A stretch of 64,000 bases of DNA from Caballeronia terrestris. Its GTDB lineage: Bacteria > Pseudomonadota > Gammaproteobacteria > Burkholderiales > Burkholderiaceae. The notes beneath the pieces were generated by a model. It worked only from the letters and a program-made list of their open reading frames with translations, had not been told where the DNA came from and made no database searches. The stretch lies in contig NZ_FCOL02000002.1 of NCBI RefSeq assembly GCF_001544515.1, positions 248,001 to 312,000 on the forward strand. The letters are read 5' to 3'. This document shows, one piece after another, positions 27,148 through 37,069 of the stretch. The stretch's first letter is position 1; each line of letters opens with the position of its first letter. The position numbers and the translations under genes are program-made.

Positions 27148-30132
27148 TTACTGGCACGCCTCGCACTCGTCAAACCCCGGATCACCCGGACGCATCATGC
27201 ACACGGGTCCGTCGGCTTCCGGAGCCGCCGCCACTGCCGCCGCATTGAACCCGCCCGCCGACACACCGCCGACACCCGCGCCGCCGCCAAAGCCAGCGCC
27301 CGAGGCACCCGATGCACCACTACCCGATTCCCCCGACGGCACCGAATTCAGCGCACCGTGCGCGACGGTCGACTTCTCGACGCTCGTCGCCGACATCGTG
27401 CGGAGGTAGTACGTCGTCTTGAGACCACGCAGCCACGCCAGCTTGTACACCTCATCGAGCTTCTTGCCCGACGCGCCCGCCATATAGATATTCAGCGACT
27501 GAGCCTGATCGATCCACTTCTGGCGGCGCGACGCCGCTTCCACGACCCACTTCGCGTCGAGTTCGAACGCCGTCGCGTAGATCGCGCGGAGGTCGGCCGG
27601 GATGCGGTCGATGCGCGAGAGCGTGCCGTCGAAGTACTTCAGGTCGGAGACCATCACTTCGTCCCACAGGCCGCGCGCCTTCAGGTCGTGCACCAGATAG
27701 TCGTTCACCACCGTGAACTCGCCCGACAGATTCGACTTCACATACAAATTCTGGAACGTCGGCTCGATACACGCGGAAACGCCGATGATGTTCGAAATCG
27801 TCGCCGTCGGCGCGATCGCAACGCAGTTCGAGTTGCGCATGCCGTGCGTGGCGATGCGCGAACGCAGCGTCGCCCAGTCCATCGTTTCGCTTTCGTCGAC
27901 TTCGACGTAGCCGCCGCGCTCTTCGGCCAACAGCTTCAGCGAATCCTGCGGGAGGATGCCGCGATCCCACAGCGAGCCGCGATAGCTCGAATACCGGCCG
28001 CGCTCCTGCGCCAGTTCCGTCGACGCGTAGTAGGCGTAGTAGCAAACCGCTTCCATCGACCGGTCGGCGAACTCGACCGCTTCCTGCGACGCATACGGCG
28101 TGCGCAGCAGGTGCAGGCAATCCTGGAAGCCCATGATGCCCATGCCGACCGGACGATGCTTCAGGTTCGAATTCCGCGCTTTGGCGACGGCGTAGTAATT
28201 GATATCGATCACGTTGTCGAGCATGCGCATCGCCACGCTGATGGTGCGCTTGAGCTTGTCGTGATCGAGCGCGAGCGTGCCGTCGGCCTGCTTCGCCAAG
28301 TGGGCGACGAGGTTCACCGAGCCCAGGTTGCAGACGGCGATTTCCGTGTCGCTCGTGTTCAGCGTGATTTCCGTGCACAGGTTCGACGAGTGCACGACGC
28401 CCACGTGCTGCTGCGGCGAGCGGATGTTGCACGGGTCCTTGAACGTGATCCACGGATGGCCGGTTTCAAACAGCATGCCAAGCATCTTGCGCCACAGTTG
28501 CGCCGCCGGAAGCTTTTTGAACAGCTTGATTTCGCCGCGCGCCGCTTTCTCTTCGTAAGCCGTGTAAGCCTTCTCGAACGCCGCGCCGAACAGGTCATGC
28601 AGGTCCGGGCAGGTCGCCGGCGAGAAAAGCGTCCAGTCGCCGCCTTCGTGCACGCGCTTCATGAACAGGTCGGGAATCCAGTTCGCCGTGTTCATGTCGT
28701 GAGTGCGTCGACGGTCGTCGCCCGTGTTCTTGCGCAGTTCGAGGAATTCCTCGATGTCCAGGTGCCATGTCTCCAGGTACGCGCAGACCGCGCCCTTGCG
28801 CTTGCCGCCCTGATTGACCGCGACGGCCGTGTCGTTCACGACTTTCAGGAACGGCACCACGCCCTGCGACTTGCCGTTCGTGCCCTTGATATGCGAGCCG
28901 AGCGCACGCACGCGCGTCCAGTCGTTGCCAAGGCCGCCCGCGAACTTCGACAGCAGCGCGTTCTCCTTCAGCGCTTCGTAGATACCGTCGAGATCGTCGG
29001 CGACGGTCGTCAGGTAGCACGACGACAGTTGCGAGCGGCGCGTGCCGGAGTTGAACAGCGTCGGCGTCGATGACATGAAATCGAAGCTCGACAGCACGCC
29101 GTAGAACTCGATCGCGCGCGCTTCGCGGTCGATTTCGTTGAGCGCCAGACCCATCGCGACGCGCATGAAGAACGCCTGCGGCAGTTCGATGCGCTTGCCT
29201 TCCGTGTGCAGAAAGTAGCGGTCATACAGCGTCTGCAGGCCGAGGTAGCCGAATTGCAGGTCGCGATCGGCGTCGAGCGCGGCGCCCAGGCGCTTCAGGT
29301 CGTACTGCAGGAGCTTGTCGTCGAGAAGCTCCGCTTCCACGCCTTGCTTGATGAAGAGCGGGAAATATTCGGCGTAACGCCCGCCCATTTCGCCTTGCGG
29401 GACTTCCTCTTCCAGAATTTCGCGACGGATCGTGTGCAGCAGGATGCGCGCCGTGACCTGGCTGTACGCCGGGTCCTTCTCGATCATCGTGCGGGCGGCG
29501 AGGATGGCCGAGTCGTAGACCTGGCTCATCGGCACGCCGTCGTACAGGTTCTTCACCGTTTCCGCGACGATCGGATCGGCGTTGACCACATCGCCCAGGT
29601 TCGCGCACGCCTCGATGATGCGTGCCTTCAGCGCATCGAGGTCGAGCGGACGGCTGATCCCGCCGTCGATCACGTTGATGCCGAGCGCATTCGCCTTCAC
29701 TTCCGGCGCGTGCGCCCGTTCCTGCGTGCGCTTCTCGCGATACAGCACGTAGGCGCGCGCGACGTTGTGCTCGCCGCCGCGCATGAGCGCCAGTTCGACC
29801 TGATCCTGAATGTCTTCGATATGGAACGTGCCGCCGTTCGGACGGCTGCGCACCATCGCGCGGACGACGCTTTGCGTCAGTTGCTCGACGAGCTCGCGCA
29901 CGCGCGCGGACGCCGCGCCCTGCCCGCCGTTCACAGCGAGGAACGCCTTCGTGACGGCGATCGCGATCTTCGACGGCTCGAACGACACCACGGTCCCGTT
30001 ACGACGGATGACTTTGTAGTCGGCGAGCGTCGTGTTCGGCGCGAGCGCCTGGGCGCCCGTCTGTTGCTGGCCACCCGCGGCGCGCGCGGATGCGCCTTCG
30101 TAGGAGGTCGTGGCGTTGTCGGTGGTTTGCAT
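27148..30132 (-). CDS. nrdA: Ribonucleoside-diphosphate reductase class Ia, alpha subunit
   Basis: 994-residue catalytic R1 subunit. An N-terminal ATP-cone (KVIRRNGTVVSFEPSKIA, from about residue 40) binds ATP/dATP. Active-site cysteines are visible: LSSCYLTTV, SSNLCTEITL (the Asn-x-Cys-x-Glu radical site) and IAVCNLGSVN, plus the C-terminal redox pair in FDECEACQ. A Gly-rich linker precedes that tail. The start MQTTDNA is supported by AGGAGT 8 nt upstream. The frame stays open for a further 59 codons to an earlier ATG without a ribosome site. Expressed from its own NrdR-controlled promoter. Confidence 0.96.
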   Translation of the reverse strand: MQTTDNATTSYEGASARAAGGQQQTGAQALAPNTTLADYKVIRRNGTVVSFEPSKIAIAVTKAFLAVNGGQGAASARVRELVEQLTQSVVRAMVRSRPNGGTFHIEDIQDQVELALMRGGEHNVARAYVLYREKRTQERAHAPEVKANALGINVIDGGISRPLDLDALKARIIEACANLGDVVNADPIVAETVKNLYDGVPMSQVYDSAILAARTMIEKDPAYSQVTARILLHTIRREILEEEVPQGEMGGRYAEYFPLFIKQGVEAELLDDKLLQYDLKRLGAALDADRDLQFGYLGLQTLYDRYFLHTEGKRIELPQAFFMRVAMGLALNEIDREARAIEFYGVLSSFDFMSSTPTLFNSGTRRSQLSSCYLTTVADDLDGIYEALKENALLSKFAGGLGNDWTRVRALGSHIKGTNGKSQGVVPFLKVVNDTAVAVNQGGKRKGAVCAYLETWHLDIEEFLELRKNTGDDRRRTHDMNTANWIPDLFMKRVHEGGDWTLFSPATCPDLHDLFGAAFEKAYTAYEEKAARGEIKLFKKLPAAQLWRKMLGMLFETGHPWITFKDPCNIRSPQQHVGVVHSSNLCTEITLNTSDTEIAVCNLGSVNLVAHLAKQADGTLALDHDKLKRTISVAMRMLDNVIDINYYAVAKARNSNLKHRPVGMGIMGFQDCLHLLRTPYASQEAVEFADRSMEAVCYYAYYASTELAQERGRYSSYRGSLWDRGILPQDSLKLLAEERGGYVEVDESETMDWATLRSRIATHGMRNSNCVAIAPTATISNIIGVSACIEPTFQNLYVKSNLSGEFTVVNDYLVHDLKARGLWDEVMVSDLKYFDGTLSRIDRIPADLRAIYATAFELDAKWVVEAASRRQKWIDQAQSLNIYMAGASGKKLDEVYKLAWLRGLKTTYYLRTMSATSVEKSTVAHGALNSVPSGESGSGASGASGAGFGGGAGVGGVSAGGFNAAAVAAAPEADGPVCMMRPGDPGFDECEACQ

Positions 30133-30538
30133 GTGCAAAACTCCTGGTGTTCGATGGTGCGGAACGTCCGCGATGGGTTGGTTCAAGTTCGCGCCGGGTG
30201 CGTCACCGGTGCGGACCTCTGGAAACTGAAAACGGTCAGCCGGAGAAACAGGTTTCGCTCGAGCTGCGCCGTTTTTGCCCGACGCTTTTCTGCGATGGGT
30301 GGCTTTCATCGACTGTGTGGTCTTCTCGGTGCTGCGTGCTCGCGGTATTGCCGGCCGTGTTGCCGGCGGATTCGCAAGACGCCATTGCTACGCTTCTGTT
30401 CGCGACCGCGCCTGGTTCTGGTTTGATTTCATGACCGCGCGGCCGCCAACAATCACTACCCCGTAAAGCCAACGGCGCCGACTTTTGGGAAGGGCGCCGC
30501 GTGAATGACACAAGATGTAGTGCAAATTGCGTCTCTAG
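30133..30538 (-). other. nrdA 5' leader
   Basis: About 400 nt between the proposed nrdA transcription start and its ATG. It includes an in-frame extension of nrdA (from 30309) and a 91-codon Ser/Arg-rich frame (30236-30511) that both look fortuitous. It shows no obvious sequence similarity to the nrdB leader apart from its length. Confidence 0.6.
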
Positions 30539-30572
30539 GCACCAAGTATAGTGGACCTCGGCGAAGTCTCAA
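30508..30572 (-). promoter_or_regulatory. nrdA promoter with tandem NrdR boxes
   Basis: Two 16-bp boxes, GCACCAAGTATAGTGG (30539-30554) and ACACAAGATGTAGTGC (30508-30523), start 31 bp apart, the same spacing as at nrdB. The minus-strand promoter reads TTGAGA (30567-30572), 16 bp, TATACT (30545-30550), so the first box again covers the -10. This makes nrdA and nrdB a two-promoter NrdR regulon. Confidence 0.83.
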
Positions 30573-30678
30573 AAAGATTTATTTGCCTGTCGAATGCTTG
30601 GCCGGGGTTGACTTTTGCTTCGCCAAAGCACGACAAGGCCTCGGGCGTTCCTCGTGCTGCGACGCAACGAGAATGCCC

Positions 30679-31281
30679 TCACGCGTGATCGAGGTACGGG
30701 AAGAATCGCGGCGCAAGGCCGCTCGCCCGTCGCAGGCGCGGCCAGTCGAAGTGAGGGCCGGGATCGGTTTTGCGGCCGGGCGCAATGTCGGAATGGCCGG
30801 CGAGCGCATCGATCGGATAGCGGGCTGCGAGCACGCTTACGAGTGGAGCAAGCGCGTCGTACTGGGCCGATTCGAACGGGCTGTGGTCGCTGCCTTCCAG
30901 TTCGATGCCGATCGAAAAATCATTGCAGCGCTCGCGTCCGCAGAACGTCGAGACGCCCGCGTGCCACGCGCGCTCGTTGCACGAGACGTATTGCTCGATC
31001 GCGCCGTCGCGGCGAATCACGAAATGCGCCGATACGCGCATGCCGCGCAGTTGATCGAAGTACGGATGCGCGCCGTGGTCGAGCGTGTTCTGGAAGAAAT
31101 CGCGGATCGCGTTGCCGCCGAAGTCGTCGGGCGGCAGGCTGATGTTGTGCACGACGATCAGCGTCGGCAGGATCGCGCCGGGCCGCGCCTCGAAATTCGG
31201 CGACGGCAGGCGCGTCGCGGTGGCAAGCCAGCCGTCTGCATCGACCGAAGCCTGAGCTCCGGCGCGCGGCGATGGCGTCAT
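30679..31281 (-). CDS. ampD: 1,6-anhydro-N-acetylmuramyl-L-alanine amidase AmpD
   Basis: 200-residue cytoplasmic zinc amidase of the Amidase_2 family that strips peptide from anhydro-muropeptides in murein recycling. The zinc ligands are the His in IVVHNISLPP (about residue 45) and the His and Asp in AGHSDIAPGRKTDPG (about residues 162-174), with the catalytic Glu near GIELEGSD. It overlaps the stop-start junction with the PP0621 gene (ATGA). Its product feeds Mpl, encoded elsewhere in this window. Confidence 0.95.
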   Translation of the reverse strand: MTPSPRAGAQASVDADGWLATATRLPSPNFEARPGAILPTLIVVHNISLPPDDFGGNAIRDFFQNTLDHGAHPYFDQLRGMRVSAHFVIRRDGAIEQYVSCNERAWHAGVSTFCGRERCNDFSIGIELEGSDHSPFESAQYDALAPLVSVLAARYPIDALAGHSDIAPGRKTDPGPHFDWPRLRRASGLAPRFFPYLDHA

Positions 31282-31601
31282 CGGGCGTCGCGGCCCGTCG
31301 GGCGAGCCGCGTAACGATGCGCATGATCGGAGCAGCAGAAGCGCTTGCCCGCTACCACGAGCGATTCGCTACTCGGCGTGTGCACGCCGCACTGGGCGCA
31401 GCGCACGAGCGGATCGGTGAGTTGCGGTGCGTCGCCGGACGCACGGCCGCTGCGGCGGTAGGTGCCGCCCGTCGTGCCCGTGCTGTTGCCCGTGCCCGGT
31501 TGCGGGCCGGTTTGCGCGGTGCGCTCGGTGGCGCGGCGCAGCTTGCGGAACACCCACTGGCTCGCGAAGAACAGGAAGATCAGAAGCAGGATTTGTCGCA
31601 T
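31278..31601 (-). CDS. PP0621 family protein
   Basis: 107-residue protein with one N-terminal membrane helix (about residues 3-20), a Gly/Thr-rich linker and a C-terminal zinc-ribbon-like segment: CAQC at about 68-71 followed by FCCSDHAHRY. This matches the uncharacterised PP0621 family that lies beside ampD in many beta- and gammaproteobacteria. Probably an inner-membrane protein with a cytoplasmic metal-binding tip. Function unknown. Confidence 0.85.
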   Translation of the reverse strand: MRQILLLIFLFFASQWVFRKLRRATERTAQTGPQPGTGNSTGTTGGTYRRSGRASGDAPQLTDPLVRCAQCGVHTPSSESLVVAGKRFCCSDHAHRYAARPTGRDAR

Positions 31602-31631
31602 GGCGTGACTAATATAAGTAGGCTGTCCGGC

Positions 31632-32543
31632 TCAGACGACGGCGCGGTGCAGCAGCACTTCGAACACGAAGCGGCTGCCGACATAAGCGAGCAGCAACGC
31701 GACGAACGAAGCGAGCACCCAGCGCAGCGCGGCACGTCCGCGCCAGCCGGAAACGCGGCGTGCGGTCAGGAGCGCGCCGAACATGAGCCACGAAAGGAAC
31801 GCGAACACCGTCTTGTGATCGAGCTTGAACGCGCGATCGACGAGTTGTTCGTTGAAGGCGATTCCCGACACGAGCGTCAGTGTCAGCAGCACGAAGCCTG
31901 CCGCGATCAGCCGGAACAGCAGTTTTTCGAGCGTGAGAAGCGGCGGCAGCGTGTCGAGCCAGCTCGAAAGCCAGCCGTTCGACGTATGACGCACGGCCGT
32001 TCCGCGCATGCCTTGCAGACGCTTCTCGACCATCATCATGAGAATGGCGTGGAGCGCGGCGATCGCGAACAGGCCGTACGCGATATTGGCGATCAAAAAG
32101 TGCAGCTTGAACATCGGCGCGGCGGAATACGGCAGCACGCGCACGCCGCCGAAGACGAGCGGCATCAGCGAGGCGAGACACGCGAGCGGCAGCACGAGGA
32201 GCCTCAAGCCGTCGAGCGGAAAGAAAAAGCTTTCGATCCAGTAGATGCCGGCGCCCAGCCAGAACATGGCCGAGAGCGCGAACGCGAAGCCGAAGACCAT
32301 CGCGTTCTGGGGAAAGATCGTGGTGTGCAGGAGGACGCCGTGCACGAGCAGCGCTATAAATAATAGAGCGCGCCCGATTCCGCTCATGCCCGACGCCTTC
32401 GACGCCCGCGCGCTCGGCACCGGCGCGCCCGCTGGAATGCCCGCCAGCGCGGGCCCGATGGCCGTGTGGCGATGCGCGCGCCAGCCCGCTACGGCAAGGC
32501 CACCGTAGAGAAGCGCAGTGAGGGCATACAGTACAATATCCAT
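31632..32543 (-). CDS. CcsA/YpjD-type cytochrome c assembly family membrane protein
   Basis: 303-residue inner-membrane protein with about eight hydrophobic segments. The central region (AMFWLGAGIYWIES to HFLIANIAYGLFAIAALHAILMMM) matches the CcsA/HemX-type cytochrome c assembly domain, with histidines that could bind haem. The gene is divergent from ffh, as for E. coli ypjD. In that family the role (haem handling or metal-related) is not settled. Confidence 0.87.
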   Translation of the reverse strand: MDIVLYALTALLYGGLAVAGWRAHRHTAIGPALAGIPAGAPVPSARASKASGMSGIGRALLFIALLVHGVLLHTTIFPQNAMVFGFAFALSAMFWLGAGIYWIESFFFPLDGLRLLVLPLACLASLMPLVFGGVRVLPYSAAPMFKLHFLIANIAYGLFAIAALHAILMMMVEKRLQGMRGTAVRHTSNGWLSSWLDTLPPLLTLEKLLFRLIAAGFVLLTLTLVSGIAFNEQLVDRAFKLDHKTVFAFLSWLMFGALLTARRVSGWRGRAALRWVLASFVALLLAYVGSRFVFEVLLHRAVV

Positions 32544-32645
32544 GTTCGAAGTTTACACTAGGCCCCGAACTCACGACGTCTTCCCCTCCCGCCGACAAGG
32601 GCGGGACCGGGCGCCACGACGAGGCCGCACTCTCTACCGCTTCCC

Positions 32646-34013
32646 ATGCTCGACAATCTGACTCAACGGATGGCGCGCGTCGTCAAGACGCTGCGCGGCG
32701 AGGCCCGGCTCACCGAGGCTAACACGCAGGAAATGCTGCGCGAAGTGCGCCTCGCGTTGCTGGAGGCGGACGTCGCGCTGCCGGTCGTGCGCGAATTCAT
32801 CGCGAAGGTGAAGGAAAAGGCGCTCGGCGAGGAAGTCATCTCCAGCTTGTCGCCGGGACAGGCGCTCGTCGCCGTCGTGCAGCGCGAGCTCACGGCCGTG
32901 ATCGGCGGCGATTACGAAGGCAAGGCCGCCGAGCTCAATCTCGCCGTCGCGCCGCCGGCCGTGATCCTGATGGCCGGCCTGCAAGGCGCCGGCAAAACCA
33001 CGACCACCGGCAAGCTCGCCAAACTTCTGCGCGAAAAGCACAAGAAGAAAGTGCTGACGGTGTCCGTCGACGTCTACCGCCCCGCCGCGATTCAGCAGTT
33101 GAAAACGGTGACCGAGCAGGTTGGCGCGGACTTCTTCCCGTCGGAGCCGAACCAGAAGCCGGCGGATATCGCGCGCGCGGCCGTCGACTGGGCGAAACGC
33201 CACTACAACGACGTGCTGATCGTCGATACGGCGGGCCGTCTCGGCATCGACGAAGCGATGATGAACGAGATCAGCGAGTTGCATGCGCTGCTGAAACCGG
33301 CTGAAACGCTCTTCGTCGTCGATGCGATGCTCGGCCAGGACGCCGTCAACACCGCGAAGGCGTTCAACGACGCGCTGCCGCTTACCGGCGTCGTCTTGAC
33401 CAAGCTCGACGGCGACTCGCGCGGCGGTGCGGCGCTTTCCGTGCGTCACGTGACGGGCAAACCGATCAAGTTCGTCGGCGTCGCGGAAAAGCTCGACGGC
33501 CTCGAAGTTTTCCACCCGGACCGGATGGCGAACCGGATCCTCGGCATGGGCGACATCATGGCGCTCGTCGAGGAGGCGCAGAAAGGCGTCGATACGAAGG
33601 AAGCGCAAAAGCTCGCCGACAAGGTCAAGAAAGGCGGCGACTTCGACCTGAACGACTTCAAGGCGCAGCTTTCGCAGATGAAGAAAATGGGCGGCCTCTC
33701 GTCGCTGATGGACAAGCTGCCCGCGCAATTCCAGCAGGCCGCGCAAGGCGCCGACATGGGCGTCGCCGAGAAGCAGATGCGCCGCATGGAAGGCATCATC
33801 AATTCGATGACGATCCAGGAGCGCGCGAAGCCCGAACTGATCAAGGCCGCGCGCAAGCGCCGGATCGCGGCGGGCGCGGGCGTGCATGTGCAGGACGTCA
33901 ACCGGATGCTCAATCAGTACGAGCAGATGCGCGGCATGATGAAGAAGCTGAAGGGCGGCAATCTGCAAAAGATGATGCGCGGCATGAAAGGCATGATGCC
34001 GGGCATGCGTTAA
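32646..34013 (+). CDS. ffh: Signal recognition particle protein Ffh
   Basis: 455-residue SRP54 GTPase that with 4.5S RNA targets membrane proteins to FtsY/SecYEG. The N domain (MLDNLTQRMARVVKTLRG) precedes the G domain with GLQGAGKTTTTGKLA at about residue 107, DTAGRL near 192 and TKLDGDSRGG near 250. The C-terminal M domain is methionine-rich and ends GMKGMMPGMR. Length is typical. A hairpin follows the stop. Confidence 0.97.
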   Translation: MLDNLTQRMARVVKTLRGEARLTEANTQEMLREVRLALLEADVALPVVREFIAKVKEKALGEEVISSLSPGQALVAVVQRELTAVIGGDYEGKAAELNLAVAPPAVILMAGLQGAGKTTTTGKLAKLLREKHKKKVLTVSVDVYRPAAIQQLKTVTEQVGADFFPSEPNQKPADIARAAVDWAKRHYNDVLIVDTAGRLGIDEAMMNEISELHALLKPAETLFVVDAMLGQDAVNTAKAFNDALPLTGVVLTKLDGDSRGGAALSVRHVTGKPIKFVGVAEKLDGLEVFHPDRMANRILGMGDIMALVEEAQKGVDTKEAQKLADKVKKGGDFDLNDFKAQLSQMKKMGGLSSLMDKLPAQFQQAAQGADMGVAEKQMRRMEGIINSMTIQERAKPELIKAARKRRIAAGAGVHVQDVNRMLNQYEQMRGMMKKLKGGNLQKMMRGMKGMMPGMR

Positions 34014-34027
34014 GCAGCGTTTTTCGG

Positions 34028-34067
34028 AACCCGCGCCTCGCCGACAAGCTGCGGCAAGCGCGGGTTT
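34028..34067 (+). terminator. Terminator after ffh
   Basis: 9-bp stem AACCCGCGC / GCGCGGGTT with a 21-nt loop that can pair further, followed by TTATC; starts 15 nt after the ffh stop. Confidence 0.7.
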
Positions 34068-34132
34068 ATCATAAGGCGCTCGCCGCCGTTTTTTCCCACA
34101 CTAAGTATTCACGCCACCGCGCCGTTTCCCTT

Positions 34133-34684
34133 ATGAATCGCGAAGAAGCTCTCCACATTTTCAGCCACTCCGAAGAGATCGTTTCGGTGGCCGAGGTCAA
34201 CGCGTCGATCGGGCGCATGGCGCAGGACATCCGGGCGGCGACGAGCGAGGAGTTTCCCCTCGTGCTCTCCGTCATGGGCGGCGCGGCGGTCTTCACCGGC
34301 ATGCTGCTGCCGCATCTCGATTTCCCGCTCGAGTTCGATTACATCCACCTGACGCGCTATCGCAACGCGATCAAGGGCGGCAGCGAGATGCAATGGCGCG
34401 TGGCGCCGGCGGAATCGGTGAAGGATCGCGTGGTGCTCGTGCTCGACGACATCCTCGACGAAGGCGAAACGATGGCCGCGATCCGCGACCGCATCATGGC
34501 GATGGGCGCGAAACAGTTCCTGTCGGCGGTGCTGTGCGAGAAGATCATTCCGAAGGCGAAGCCGCTGCGCCCGGACTTTTGCGGATTCGAAGTGCCGGAC
34601 CGCTACGTGTTCGGCTGCGGGATGGACGCGAAGGGCTACTGGCGCAACCTGCCGACCATTCGCGCGCTGACCGAAGGCGCTTGA
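34133..34684 (+). CDS. hpt: Hypoxanthine(-guanine) phosphoribosyltransferase
   Basis: 183-residue purine-salvage enzyme converting hypoxanthine or guanine plus PRPP to the nucleotide. The PRPP motif VVLVLDDILDEGETM is at about residues 97-111, preceded by the flexible-loop region containing TRY. It belongs to the shorter proteobacterial PRTase group that Burkholderia annotations call hypoxanthine-guanine phosphoribosyltransferase; exact base preference is not evident from sequence. It stands alone between ffh and a bidirectional terminator. Confidence 0.88.
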   Translation: MNREEALHIFSHSEEIVSVAEVNASIGRMAQDIRAATSEEFPLVLSVMGGAAVFTGMLLPHLDFPLEFDYIHLTRYRNAIKGGSEMQWRVAPAESVKDRVVLVLDDILDEGETMAAIRDRIMAMGAKQFLSAVLCEKIIPKAKPLRPDFCGFEVPDRYVFGCGMDAKGYWRNLPTIRALTEGA

Positions 34685-34705
34685 TCGCGCTTCTAGTCAC
34701 GCAAT

Positions 34706-34733
34706 AAAAAAAGCGGCCGCGGCCGCTTTTTTT
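34706..34733. terminator. Bidirectional terminator between hpt and the MarC gene
   Basis: 28-bp perfect palindrome: seven A, AGCGGCC-type arms around a GC centre, then seven T. It serves both convergent genes. The MarC-gene stop codon (TAA) overlaps its right end. Confidence 0.95.
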
Positions 34734-35331
34734 ACAACTGATGCACGAAGGTCCGTATCCCGGTCAAGATCATCTCGACCGATATCGCGACCAGCACCAG
34801 CCCCATCAGCCGCTCGAACGCGGTGACCGCCCGCTCGCCCAGCCAGTGCTGTATCTTCTCGGCGAGCATCAGCACGATCGCGCAGACGATCATCGTGACC
34901 GTCAGCGCGCCGATCCACTCCATCATCTTCCCCGGCGCCTGCGACGTCAGCAGCATCACCGTCGCCAGCGCCGACGGACCCGCGAGCGCAGGAATCGCGA
35001 GCGGCACGATCAGCGGCTCACCGCCGCGCGAATCGCCACCCATCGGGCCGTCTGGATGCGGGAAGATCATCCGCAGCGCGATCAAAAACAACACGATCCC
35101 GCCGCCGATCCGGAGCGACAAGTCGGTGAGACTCATCGCGCGCAAAAACCGGTCGCCGACCAGCATGAAGAGCAGCAAGATGCCGAACGCGATCGCGATT
35201 TCCCGCAGGATCACGATGCGCCGCCGCTCGGCCGCCACCCCGCGCAGCGCGTTGATGAAGATCGGAATGTTGCCGAGCGGATCGGTGATCAGGATCAGCA
35301 GGACGGTCGCCGACAGGAAGTTGTATTGCAC
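34732..35331 (-). CDS. MarC family integral membrane protein
   Basis: 199-residue protein with six predicted hydrophobic segments (UPF0056/MarC). Conserved pieces include ILITDPLGNIPIFI near the N-terminus and the inverted second-half repeat around PLAIPALAGPSALATVM. E. coli MarC was once linked to multiple antibiotic resistance but that was later disproved; the function is unknown. It starts one base after the proS stop and is probably cotranscribed with it. Confidence 0.92.
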   Translation of the reverse strand: MQYNFLSATVLLILITDPLGNIPIFINALRGVAAERRRIVILREIAIAFGILLLFMLVGDRFLRAMSLTDLSLRIGGGIVLFLIALRMIFPHPDGPMGGDSRGGEPLIVPLAIPALAGPSALATVMLLTSQAPGKMMEWIGALTVTMIVCAIVLMLAEKIQHWLGERAVTAFERLMGLVLVAISVEMILTGIRTFVHQL

Positions 35332-35332
35332 G

Positions 35333-37069
35333 TTACTTGGCCAGGGCCGCGCGCACCTTCTCGATCACCACGCCCGCCGCGTCATCCACCGGGAGCAGCG
35401 TGGCTTCGGTGTCGCGGCGCCCCTGATATTCGAGCTTGCCTTCCTTCAGGCCACGGTCGCCGATCACAAGCCGATGCGGCACGCCGATCAGTTCCCAGTC
35501 GGCGAACATGACGCCCGGCCGCTCGCCGCGATCGTCGAGGATCACGTCGATGCCGGCTTCCTGCAGCGTCGCGTAAAGCTTGTCGGCCTGCTCGCGCACG
35601 GCGTCGCTCCGGTCGTAGCCCATCGGGCACAGGACGACTTCGAACGGCGCAATCGCTTCCGGCCAGATGATGCCCTTGTCGTCGAAATTCTGTTCGATCG
35701 CGGCGCCCAGCACACGCGTCACCCCGATGCCGTAGCAACCCATCTGCATCGGCGCGGGCTTGCCGTTTTCGTCGAGGAAAGTGGCGCCCATCGAATCGGA
35801 ATACTTCGTGCCGAGCTGGAACACGTGACCGACCTCAATGCCACGGCAAATCGCAAGCGTCCCTCGGCCGTCCGGCGACGGATCGCCCTCGACGACATTG
35901 CGGATATCCGCCACCACCGGTTCCGGCAGGTCGCGGCCCCAGTTCACGCCGGTCGTGTGGAAATCGACCTCGTTCGAGCCGACCACGAAGTCGCTCATGT
36001 TCGCGACCGTGCTGTCCGCGATCACCTTCACCGGCTTTTTCGTGCCGACCGGGCCAAGATAGCCCGGCGGCGTGCCGAACCAATCGACGATTTCCTGCTC
36101 GGTCGCGAACCGGTAGCCGGCAAGGCCGGGTTGCTTGTTCGCCTTGATGCCGTTGAGCGAGTGATCGCCGCGCAGCATCAAGAGCCAGATGGTCGGTTCG
36201 GCGCCTTCGTTTTCGGTGGCGAGAACGATCGACTTGATCGTGCGCTCGAGCGGAATGTTCAGATATTCCGCGACCGCCTCGCACTTCGCCTTACCAGGCG
36301 TCGGCGTCTTTTTCAGCTCCTCGGCGGGCGCGGCGCGCGTCGCAGAAAGCGGCAGCGCGTCGGCGGCTTCGACGTTCGCCGCGTAATCGGAATCCGGGTT
36401 GTACGCGATGGCGTCCTCGCCCGTATCGGCGATCACGTGGAATTCGTGCGATCCGCTGCCGCCAATCGAGCCGTTATCGGCCGCGACCGCGCGGAATTCG
36501 AGCCCGATGCGCGTGAAAATGCGCACGTACGCGTCGAACATCTTGCGATACGACTCGGCGAGACCGGCCGTGTCCTTGTCGAACGAATACGCATCTTTCA
36601 TGATGAATTCACGGCCGCGCATCACACCGAAACGCGGACGGATTTCATCGCGAAACTTCGTTTGAACCTGGTAGAAGTTCACCGGCAACTGACGATAGCT
36701 CTTGATCTCGCGACGCGCGATGTCGGTCACGACTTCCTCGTGCGTCGGCCCGACCACGAAATCGCGCTCGTGCCGGTCCTTCATGCGCAGCAGTTCGGGG
36801 CCGTATTGCTCCCAGCGGCCTGATTCCTGCCACAACTCGGCCGGCTGCACGGCCGGCATCAGCAATTCGAGCGCGCCTGCGCGATTCATCTCTTCACGCA
36901 CGATGGCCTCGACCTTGCGGATCGAGCGCAGCCCGATCGGCAGGTAGTCGTAGATACCGCCCGCGACGCGGCGAATCATGCCGGCGCGCATCATCAGCTT
37001 GTGGCTGACAATCTCGGCGTCGGCGGGAGCTTCTTTCAGGGTGCCGATGAAGAAACGTGATGCTTTCAT
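35333..37069 (-). CDS. proS: Prolyl-tRNA synthetase
   Basis: 578-residue class II synthetase of the bacterial type with an inserted editing domain. Motif 1 is around [22 protein letters not shown]; motif 2 around [21 protein letters not shown]; motif 3 near [13 protein letters not shown]. The insertion between motifs 2 and 3 (about residues 225-405) is the YbaK-like domain that removes Ala-tRNA(Pro). Divergent from rppH. A cognate tRNA-Pro gene lies about 6 kb away in the window. Confidence 0.97.
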   Translation of the reverse strand: MKASRFFIGTLKEAPADAEIVSHKLMMRAGMIRRVAGGIYDYLPIGLRSIRKVEAIVREEMNRAGALELLMPAVQPAELWQESGRWEQYGPELLRMKDRHERDFVVGPTHEEVVTDIARREIKSYRQLPVNFYQVQTKFRDEIRPRFGVMRGREFIMKDAYSFDKDTAGLAESYRKMFDAYVRIFTRIGLEFRAVAADNGSIGGSGSHEFHVIADTGEDAIAYNPDSDYAANVEAADALPLSATRAAPAEELKKTPTPGKAKCEAVAEYLNIPLERTIKSIVLATENEGAEPTIWLLMLRGDHSLNGIKANKQPGLAGYRFATEQEIVDWFGTPPGYLGPVGTKKPVKVIADSTVANMSDFVVGSNEVDFHTTGVNWGRDLPEPVVADIRNVVEGDPSPDGRGTLAICRGIEVGHVFQLGTKYSDSMGATFLDENGKPAPMQMGCYGIGVTRVLGAAIEQNFDDKGIIWPEAIAPFEVVLCPMGYDRSDAVREQADKLYATLQEAGIDVILDDRGERPGVMFADWELIGVPHRLVIGDRGLKEGKLEYQGRRDTEATLLPVDDAAGVVIEKVRAALAK

